A stretch of 64,000 bases of DNA from Saccharomycopsis crataegensis (taxonomy: Eukaryota > Ascomycota > Saccharomycetes > Ascoideales > Saccharomycopsidaceae), in the NCBI RefSeq assembly GCF_037102585.1, contig NW_027043838.1, forward strand, positions 1,240,001-1,304,000. Reading direction: 5' to 3'. Shown here in pieces: positions 57,079-64,000 of this stretch. The position numbers were made by a program, and so were the translations under genes. The first letter of the stretch is position 1; every line of letters begins with the position of its first letter. The notes beneath the pieces are model-generated. The model had not been told where the DNA came from. It worked only from the letters and a program-made list of their open reading frames with translations, and did not search any database.

Positions 57079-59423
57079 ATGGTGATCCTTGATGAAAATT
57101 TCAAGGAAGAGATTTCCCAATTGTGGGATCAATACCAAATCAACAATGGTTTGGACTGTGAAGAAAATCTGGGGCTTCAAAGAAAGCCCTCTTTCTGTTT
57201 TTCAGCTTTTGGTTTTAATAAGGTTGATGGGTGTGTAAACAATCTCAGATCTTCGATTATTGCCTACTTGGATGACGTAAGTATTTATTCATCTAACCAA
57301 ACACCATTTTGTTCCATGAATGAACACTCAGACTTATTGGGATACTAACTGTGGGGTAAAAAAGCCCAAAAATTCTGAAGAACTATTGAAAGCTCTCGAA
57401 AAGGTTAATTTCCACTTGAAAAATAATAATAATAATAATAAAAGTGTGATTAGATTAGTTCATAATAACTCTTTGAATTTATTGGCGATGATTGGCGCCA
57501 GTCTTCCCAAATCTCTATCTGAGCAAATCTCTATTTTCGACTCACTAGTCAGCTACTGTATCAGTATCAAAGATGATTTCATCAACATTGTTTGGCAAAA
57601 ATATTCGGTGTGTCCAAGCCCAAATAAAAAAAATGATTTCTCCAGAAAAGTAGATTTGATTGTGGTTCATCTTGCCGAAAGAGATAAAATAGAAGTCTTG
57701 AAGAATGAGTGTTACGGTCACTTCATCAAAAATAAGTTTTTTCAGAATATTTCTAAGATTATTAATCTCTTTTTAATAAATTTGAGCAAATATCATAACA
57801 ATCCAGAAATCAGAGCACAAGATGTGTTTGCTTTCTTACATAGGCTCTCTCAACTTGCATCTGATATCAGATTTTTGGTTGAACCTTGGCTTACAGAAAA
57901 CAATCCACCAGAACCGGATACTATGAAATTGATAAATAAACTTCAGATATTGACTTTTGAATCCAATTATTCTCCACAAACGTATTTTCCATTATATATT
58001 TTGATAAAGCAACTTCTCTTCAGCGAGGATCTTGAATTATTGCAATACAGTCAAGAAGGAATCATTAATATTATAGAGCTTTCAAAAGGAAGCAAAATTA
58101 TTGCTGGTTGGCTACTTCAAAGTGATATTTCAAATACGGTTTTTTTAAGATTATTCTCATATTTTAATCAATGTTGTTGCAATGATCAGTTTGACAGTCA
58201 CTTTTTTAACAACATATTGCTGACAGGTTCTGGAAAATTAGAACTATCTGGAAATTTTGCGAGATTTAGTGATCATCTACGATTTGTGATTAATTTGGTT
58301 GGTCTGATAAAAGATTTTAGAGTTCAAGAATCATTTGCCAATAGTTTTCAACACCAACTTATTGATTTAATCGAAGAGCAATATAATTTTGATTCGCCCT
58401 TAAGTTATCGTGCTTTTGTTATGCTCGGTTATATATTTTTGATAATTATAGCACTTGATATTGAGTTTTATGAGATCATTGACTCGCAAATTGATAACAA
58501 TAACAGCTATTTTATCAGACTTTTCCAAAATTTATTGATGGAACCAGAAAATGGTAAACTTGAATTTGAAATCCAAAATAGCTTGAGAATATTTACATTC
58601 AAATTTTTGAGAACTATCTTGTCAATTCCCGATTATTCTATCTCTTTTGGAAAATCAACTTTCTTTGAATTCACAGAAAGAACAATTGAGCTTGATGATA
58701 CTGATAAGACCAATAGGATGCTTGATTATGTTAGACTTAAGGCAAGTGTTTTGAGTAAGTTCTCTTCAGTCATTATCCATCCAGAAACATTAACAAAGTA
58801 TATTCATTTTTTGAAGCAAACAATGGATATTTACAATTCAAGAAAATACCTCACCCCATCGAATTTAGGTGATTATTTGAAGTTAGATACCTCAAAACCT
58901 TTTACGAAGTTCCTAATTGACTCGCTTTCAAGATATTACTTCAATGGCTTCCAGACAAATTTACAATTGAGTGAACTTTTAATTATGTTACTAACTCAAT
59001 CGGTAACTTCCGTGGACGGATATTTAAGTCACGTCAAAAGTATTCATGGAAAAGAGGACGACGTTTCTAGGATTGTTGAGTTATTATACGATATAGTAAG
59101 TTTCTTATTTCTTGAAATAATATTTTTCGCTGTTAGTTACAATGATTTAGATTTCCTAACATCTTTAGTGCTTAACAATTATTGAGGATCCTGAATTCAT
59201 TAACTTGGAAGATGCTGCTTTAATAAATAGCTTAGAAAAGAAAGATAAAAAAATCCAAGTAAATATTGCAGATTTGAGAAAGAATTTTGATTTATTTTGC
59301 TCAATGTATCTTGAATTGTTCACTGCTCTTAAAGCAAAAAATTTCTTGATGAATTACTTGATCTCAAACGAAGATTCAACCAGGTGCATCGAGCGTTGCT
59401 CAACCAGGCACACTAAGTATTAA
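57079..59423 (+). CDS. FHIP/FAM160 (RAI16-like) family protein, three exons
   Basis: Exons 57079-57276, 57332-59095 and 59169-59423 join to about 738 residues. The all-helical sequence matches the plan of FHIP proteins. LVHNNSLNLLAMIG near residue 110 corresponds to the family LL.H.VLE.LC segment. GIINIIELSKGSKIIAGWLLQSD near residue 315 matches the GLLYLIE...WL..SD block. The helix ending LELFTALKAK corresponds to the C-terminal EEFxKELAA motif. FHIP joins Hook and FTS to link early endosomes to dynein. I know of no clear FHIP in S. cerevisiae, so this is unexpected. The last 30 codons after the conserved motif are uncertain because three frames stay open there. Confidence 0.6.
57277..57331 (+). 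other. FHIP-like gene intron 1 (55 bp)
   Basis: The donor is GTAAGT at 57277, the branch-like CTAAC at 57293-57297, and the acceptor CACTCAG ends at 57331. Both flanking codons are complete (phase 0). Confidence 0.8.
59096..59168 (+). other. FHIP-like gene intron 2 (73 bp)
   Basis: The donor is GTAAGT at 59096, the branch-like CCTAAC at 59155-59160, and the acceptor CTTTAG ends at 59168, in phase 0. Removal joins ELLYDI to CLTIIEDPEFIN. Confidence 0.78.
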
Positions 59424-59880
59424 AGAAGACCTAGAATATTTCCTTAAATCTATTGTTATCAACTGGTTACTATATTTTCAAACAGCAGTTAATAGAACAG
59501 CAGTCATATCCCAGATTCTAATAGAGTAAAGCCTGTATTTCCTCTCTTTCTATTGTTACGTAGAGACCAACAAAGAAGAACAAATTTCTTGGTACATTAA
59601 CATGAACATTAAAAACGAAGTAACAGAAGCCATTAAAATAAAGCAAAATAGAAAGCAATTATATGATTAAGCATAGAAAATAGTGATGAAACAAAGGGAA
59701 ATAATGAAAAAAATGCATTTCATATAATAAAGAACTGAAAAACTGCATATATAATATAACAATGAAAGGGAATTTTAAATAATAATCAAATTAAATAAAA
59801 CAAATATCTAAAGTAGAGGTAATAGCGCAAGTTACGATTTCAATAAGCTCAATGATTTTTTTTTTTTAAGATCAGAAATG
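59424..59880. other. Convergent intergenic region, FHIP-like/GTPase-like gene
   Basis: A 457-base tail-to-tail gap, A-rich with TATATAATATA near 59748. Its first 105 bases are an open plus-strand frame that may be an alternative C-terminus of the FHIP-like gene (see findings). Nothing else was seen. Confidence 0.45.
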
Positions 59881-61611
59881 TCAAAAGATTCCTTTCTTGA
59901 TTTTGTTGACCATGCTGTTTTTTGTAACATTCAAGCGCTTTTGTTTTTCTCGTTCAACGATTTCACGGACCAATTCAGCCAAACTTTCTTCAACCCCCAT
60001 TCCCATTTCATTGTCGACACAAGAAAATCCGCAGTCCCAAGATTGTGCCAATTTACGGCCTTTTTCAATTAAAAATGGACTGGCAAGAGGGTCTTGTGAA
60101 TGAGTACAAATCACGAGCAATGGTGGCACCTCGGAAGGCGTTATTGGAACTTGGAATTCAAGCTTTTTAAGGGGAATAGAAAGATCAAGATCATCAATTA
60201 GCTTCTTATTTTTAGATCGATATTTTGCCGTCTTTTTTTCCGAACTCAGCGACTCATTAGGGGTGTTGGATGATCCGGCAGCGGTTGGATCTTGTGAAGC
60301 AGACTGGCCTTCGGTGATTGTTATATTTTGCTCGGCTTCCGCTTGTCTAAGTGCCTTTTTAGTGAGTTTTTCTTCTTCAGCAGCACGCTTATTTGCTTTC
60401 CACAAGTGCTTTACCGAGGAAGTTAATGAAAAAATGTCGGTTTCACTTTTAGCTTCATGCTGCCTAAGATATAATTTATAACTCTTCCAAGATTCAAGGA
60501 TCACGGATCGCATGCTTTCAAGCAATGAAAAAGATGATGCATCGTTTAATAGTGAGTCTGAAGCACTAAGTTGTGGTTGAACAGCGCCTGATTCCTCGGT
60601 ACCTGATAAAGGTAGGGAGTCACAGGAGTCGTAACTTGGCGGCATTGTGCTTGGCACAGCAGAGTACACTAAGACATAGCCATCAACAAAGCCATTCAAT
60701 TCACTGGCAGCGGAGCCAACAAGTAGAGCTTTTGTTGCTACAGCTGTTCTAGGGTCCCGGCTCAAGTTGTGTAGAAATTCTTCACCCAATCTGGCGCCGA
60801 GAGAAAGTTCAAGAAATGGCACAATCAAATCAGGATTGAATGCGGGGGTATCGATCAATTCCACGAGGACTGGAGATATGTGAGGAACTGGGAAATCAAG
60901 AGTGATGGCTGAATTTGTAGGAGATACAGTTGAACCAAGACTCAGATGGGAAATGGTGCTATTAATTGGGGGTGTGTGACCTGCACTTTTGGTAGAACTT
61001 TCCAGAGCAATTCTGCCAGAAAGCACTCGACTATTCTTGATTGAGGTGGTTGAGTTCACTAGCTGAACTGGATAATAGAAATCGTCGTTATCGAATTCTT
61101 TGAAATCAGAAGAATCATAGTAATAGGTGTAGAAATCTGATTGTAACGATAGATCTGATGGTACATTTTGGTTTTTTTTAATCAATCGCAAAATCCTTTC
61201 ATTGTTATAATTTCCTTCGGAAATTTTTGTATGACTTAACACCGTTTCTATAGAATCGTTATACTCAAAAGCTTTTTTAACGCCTTGGGAAACACACAAT
61301 TGATTTTTCTCACTTTTGACAAATCCATCAAGCGCCGCCGAATCTGCAAGCTCATCTAGTAACACTCTAGACCTTCGAAGCACTGGAGATAATTTGAACA
61401 AGGTGGTACTGAAATCAGGAGTCGGATAGTGAGTTTCTGGGAAGATTCCCGAAGTAAGTTTCGAGATATAGGAGGTTTTGCCCACCGAGGTGCCTCCAAG
61501 CACTGCAATTCGAAGTGGCCTATCCTCATTCAATAAGATATTCCGCCCCAGTTTCTTGGTCAATCTTGGATTTGGGGTTGACAAGGACGCAGAAGATGAA
61601 TGTTCTGCCAT
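59881..61611 (-). CDS. Unassigned P-loop GTPase-like protein with large insertions
   Basis: The 576-residue protein begins a Ras-like fold at RPLRIAVLGGTSVGKTSYISKL-type sequence. Its Walker A is GGTSVGKT at residues 39-46. HYPTPDFSTTLFKL resembles a switch I region with a Thr. LVELIDTPAF stands where DxxG would be but lacks the Gly. LLVICTHSQD occupies the NKxD position as THSQD. Inserts of roughly 200 and 170 Ser-rich residues separate these motifs, and one contains a charged helix (AEEEKLTKKALRQAEAEQ). The C-terminus is basic (MVNKIKKGIF). GTP binding is plausible but non-standard; I do not recognise a named orthologue. The start is the ATG of MAEHSSS; the frame is open upstream but without an ATG. 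Confidence 0.65.
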   Translation of the reverse strand: MAEHSSSASLSTPNPRLTKKLGRNILLNEDRPLRIAVLGGTSVGKTSYISKLTSGIFPETHYPTPDFSTTLFKLSPVLRRSRVLLDELADSAALDGFVKSEKNQLCVSQGVKKAFEYNDSIETVLSHTKISEGNYNNERILRLIKKNQNVPSDLSLQSDFYTYYYDSSDFKEFDNDDFYYPVQLVNSTTSIKNSRVLSGRIALESSTKSAGHTPPINSTISHLSLGSTVSPTNSAITLDFPVPHISPVLVELIDTPAFNPDLIVPFLELSLGARLGEEFLHNLSRDPRTAVATKALLVGSAASELNGFVDGYVLVYSAVPSTMPPSYDSCDSLPLSGTEESGAVQPQLSASDSLLNDASSFSLLESMRSVILESWKSYKLYLRQHEAKSETDIFSLTSSVKHLWKANKRAAEEEKLTKKALRQAEAEQNITITEGQSASQDPTAAGSSNTPNESLSSEKKTAKYRSKNKKLIDDLDLSIPLKKLEFQVPITPSEVPPLLVICTHSQDPLASPFLIEKGRKLAQSWDCGFSCVDNEMGMGVEESLAELVREIVEREKQKRLNVTKNSMVNKIKKGIF

Positions 61612-61875
61612 TTTTAGTGTCTTAATACTGCCAGAGTAAGTTCCCGCACCCCTAATATCTGCTATTTCAGTGTAATTGATAGATGATGGATGCTCGGTGA
61701 CCAAAAATCCGTGGGAATTTTTTTTTTTTTTTTCTAAAGGCGGGGGAGCCAATATCACGGAACGTCAGGGTATTTTTCCCTTTCGCTCGGCCGGCCGGTT
61801 GCACGCAAAAGGGAGTCATCTTCACTATCAACAATCAACAACAATTCCCTGTTTTGCACCACCAGTGCTTCTCAA

Positions 61876-63189
61876 ATGCTCTTCGAAAAACTCTCATGCC
61901 TATTAGTGTTTGGCAGCAGTGTTTCTGCTTTCGTATTGAACCGTCCCGCTTATCAGTCCGTGTTGGATGATCATCAGCTTATCAAACATTCCGCCAATAC
62001 CGACTTTGATACTCTCTTTGAAACAAAATTTCCGGAATTCTACCTGAAATACCACCTCAATCACAACTTATCATCTATCTTTAACCTTCACAAAACCCTT
62101 GTGGATATCCCATCGTTATCAACACACGAGCAAGCAGTAACTCACTATGTTGTTCGGTTCCTCCAGAAACGTGGCTTGACAGTCGAGACACTGAAATTAC
62201 CAAACTCCACAAGAGAAAACATTTATGCGTACTACAATGATGGTGTCTATGGAAACAACAGTCACAGAAAAATATTATTGACTTCGCATCTTGATACTGT
62301 CCCACCTTACTTGGGCTACAACCTTGATGAGCTGACTGGAGTAATCACCGGCAGAGGTGCTAACGATGCCAAGGCTTCCCTTGTGGTACAGATTTACAGT
62401 GTTTTAGAACTTATTGAAGAAGGGAAATTGGATCCTTTGGAATTTGCTTTCTTGTTCGTGGTTGGGGAGGAAATTGATGGTGATGGTATGAAACATGCAA
62501 TGGAAACTTTTAAGCTCGACAATGGTGAGCTTAAGTATTCTTGGGACGTAGCGATTTTTGGAGAACCAACGGAAAACAAGTTAGGTAAGGGCCATAAGGG
62601 TAACTATATGTTTGATCTTGCGATCAATGGTAAACCTGCTCATTCAGGCTATCCGCAATTGGGAGTTTCAGCTAACGAGATTCTTGTGTCTGTCTTGAAT
62701 CAGCTAATGGTCAACTCCCATAAATATCCATCAAGTGATATACTCGGCGAAACTACTTTTAATATTGGAACAATGCAAGGTGGTATTGCTTTAAATGTTA
62801 TCCCAGCTGATGCACATGCCAGACTTTTTTTCAGAGTGGCCAACGATTTAAATAAATTACATTGGATAGTCACAGAAATCATTGATAATGCTAATGCCAA
62901 CTGGGCCATGAGATATCCTGGTTTTACAAGCCCGTTTATTGAAGTCCATAACTTATCCTCGAAAGAGCCTCAATTCTTGGATTACGAAGTCCCTGGTTTT
63001 GAATCTATTGTTTTAGCTTTTGCTACTGATATTCCTGATTTCACAATTCCAGTGAAAAGAAGATACTTGTATGGACCAGGCTCAATTTTTTCTGCCCATA
63101 GTGATCACGAGTTTGTTACAATTGATGAATTAATCGAATGTTTAGAAGGTTATAAAAAATTGGTGGTGTTCAATTTGGAAAACTTGTAA
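61876..63189 (+). CDS. M20-family metallopeptidase with signal peptide
   Basis: This 437-residue protein has a signal peptide (residues 1-18, LSCLLVFGSSVSA) and the M20 di-zinc peptidase fold. Metal and catalytic residues are visible: His138 and catalytic Asp140 (TSHLDTVPP), bridging Asp164 (GRGANDAK), Glu198 and Glu199 (VVGEEIDGDG), Glu230 (FGEPTE), and a C-terminal His in FSAHSDHEF. His256 in KPAHSGYP is in the dimerisation domain. Several NxS/T sites fit secretion or vacuolar location. Relatives include acetylornithine-deacetylase/aminoacylase-like peptidases and carboxypeptidase S, so the natural substrate is likely a small peptide or N-acyl amino acid. It is divergent from the GTPase-like gene over 264 bases. 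Confidence 0.85.
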   Translation: MLFEKLSCLLVFGSSVSAFVLNRPAYQSVLDDHQLIKHSANTDFDTLFETKFPEFYLKYHLNHNLSSIFNLHKTLVDIPSLSTHEQAVTHYVVRFLQKRGLTVETLKLPNSTRENIYAYYNDGVYGNNSHRKILLTSHLDTVPPYLGYNLDELTGVITGRGANDAKASLVVQIYSVLELIEEGKLDPLEFAFLFVVGEEIDGDGMKHAMETFKLDNGELKYSWDVAIFGEPTENKLGKGHKGNYMFDLAINGKPAHSGYPQLGVSANEILVSVLNQLMVNSHKYPSSDILGETTFNIGTMQGGIALNVIPADAHARLFFRVANDLNKLHWIVTEIIDNANANWAMRYPGFTSPFIEVHNLSSKEPQFLDYEVPGFESIVLAFATDIPDFTIPVKRRYLYGPGSIFSAHSDHEFVTIDELIECLEGYKKLVVFNLENL

Positions 63190-64000
63190 CAATACTGAGA
63201 AACTCGAGGATCTTTTTAATATTCCGGATTTATTTGTGAAATAATGACGTTTAGCAGAATCTTTGGCGATTTTTTTGACACCCCAAGAACTTTCTGATTT
63301 CAAAAATGGTATTTGTGATAGAAATATTCTAGTAATTAGCTTATTTGGAGATTTTCTCGGTTCTACAGAATATTTTAGTTCATAAAATTTTGTGACATAA
63401 TTGAATAAGGCTATGTATATATATTTACACTTACTTGGGCGTAAATAAAACACCTGGCTGTTGTCTGCACTTGGCACTGTAATCAATACATTGTCATGAA
63501 CAATAAGAACCTACATGTTTCTAGCATAGGCAAGAGTAATAATCCTGTTCCTAAGCCAATATTTCATTTTTTCTAACCATGCACATTGTTCGTAATCTAT
63601 GTAAATTACCTAGTAGGTTAACATGACAGGATTCAATCCAATCCGTTTCCTTATTACTAAAAAAAACCACATGAGATGAAGCTGAGGCACGGCAATTAAG
63701 CAACCTAAATGATGAAGCCTAATAATACAGAAAGTACCTTCATCTTCTCGCAGAAACTATAGTTTCTACTATATATAGTTTATATATATAATCAAGGTCA
63801 CTGGCATTGCAAGAATTCCCTTTTCAAAAAGAGAATATTGTTTTCACAACAAAATCTCTTTCTCAAAATAGCATTATAAGAGTATTTTATCCAGGTAAAA
63901 AATAATAGTCAAAAATTGGATATCTCAATTCACGTTATTCATGACGCTCATTCAGTGATAGAAATAAACACTTGACCCAAGATTGCAGTTGCTGAAGAAT
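63190..64000. other. 3' flank and unassigned sequence to window end, with a 16-bp palindrome
   Basis: This holds the 3' flank of the peptidase gene and probably the promoter of a gene beyond the window. It contains a perfect palindrome AGAAACTATAGTTTCT at 63752-63767, followed by TATATATA at 63771-63790. No credible ORF was seen. Confidence 0.45.

Noticed and set aside
1-64000. Search for LTR elements, other mobile or virus-like elements and CRISPR arrays
   Set aside because: No long terminal or inverted repeats, reverse-transcriptase, integrase or transposase motifs, and no regularly spaced repeats were seen.

Overview
This 64 kb window is nuclear DNA from a budding yeast (Saccharomycotina). 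The evidence is AT-rich, compact sequence holding about 26 recognisable or well-supported genes. Most are single-exon, but a few carry short introns with GTAAGT/GTATGT-type donors and TACTAAC-like branch sites. The products are typical yeast proteins: Vps16, Rnr2, Gpc1, proteinase B, Bmt2, an SPX phosphate transporter, Fyv6, Smc4, Rsa3, Rco1, Age1, Sps1, Sps2 and Kar4. I could not settle whether CTG codes for Leu or Ser, because the CTG codons I found lie at unconserved sites. I saw no tRNA, rRNA, CRISPR array, transposon or virus-like element.

Layout. Positions 1-6 kb hold the 3' part of VPS16, an intron-containing RNR2 with a dense set of cell-cycle (MCB) boxes, and GPC1. Positions 6.7-14.2 kb hold minus-strand genes: a very large F-box-like protein, a small cysteine-rich ORF, an unrecognised membrane protein and a RING-H2 protein. 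Positions 15-24 kb hold a drug/polyamine-type MFS transporter, an Mgr3-like mitochondrial TPR protein, a glutathione transferase with a possible membrane anchor, and an auxin-efflux-carrier family protein. Positions 24-34 kb hold proteinase B, the rRNA methyltransferase BMT2, a PHO87/PHO90-type transporter and an unknown 710-residue protein. Positions 34-45 kb hold FYV6 (with an intron), SMC4, RSA3 and RCO1. Positions 45-57 kb hold AGE1, SPS1, SPS2 and KAR4. Positions 57-63.2 kb hold a three-exon FHIP-like gene, an unusual P-loop GTPase-like gene and a secreted or vacuolar M20 peptidase.

How genes go together. The clearest group is AGE1-SPS1-SPS2, in the same order and orientation as YDR524C-YDR523C-YDR522C of S. 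cerevisiae. It is followed by KAR4, and the intergenic regions carry matches to the Ndt80 middle-sporulation element, including a 10-bp perfect inverted repeat made of two such sites upstream of SPS1. This suggests that meiosis-linked regulation has been kept with the gene order. Ribosome-biogenesis genes BMT2 and RSA3 carry PAC-like and RRPE-like boxes, the proteinase B promoter has GATAAG sites, and RNR2 has MCB boxes. Several genes therefore show regulation matching their roles.

The least explained items are the 83-residue cysteine-rich ORF, the 334- and 710-residue unknown proteins, the membrane-anchored GST reading, the intron-like signals at 12.5-12.8 kb, and the three-frame 3' end of the FHIP-like gene.
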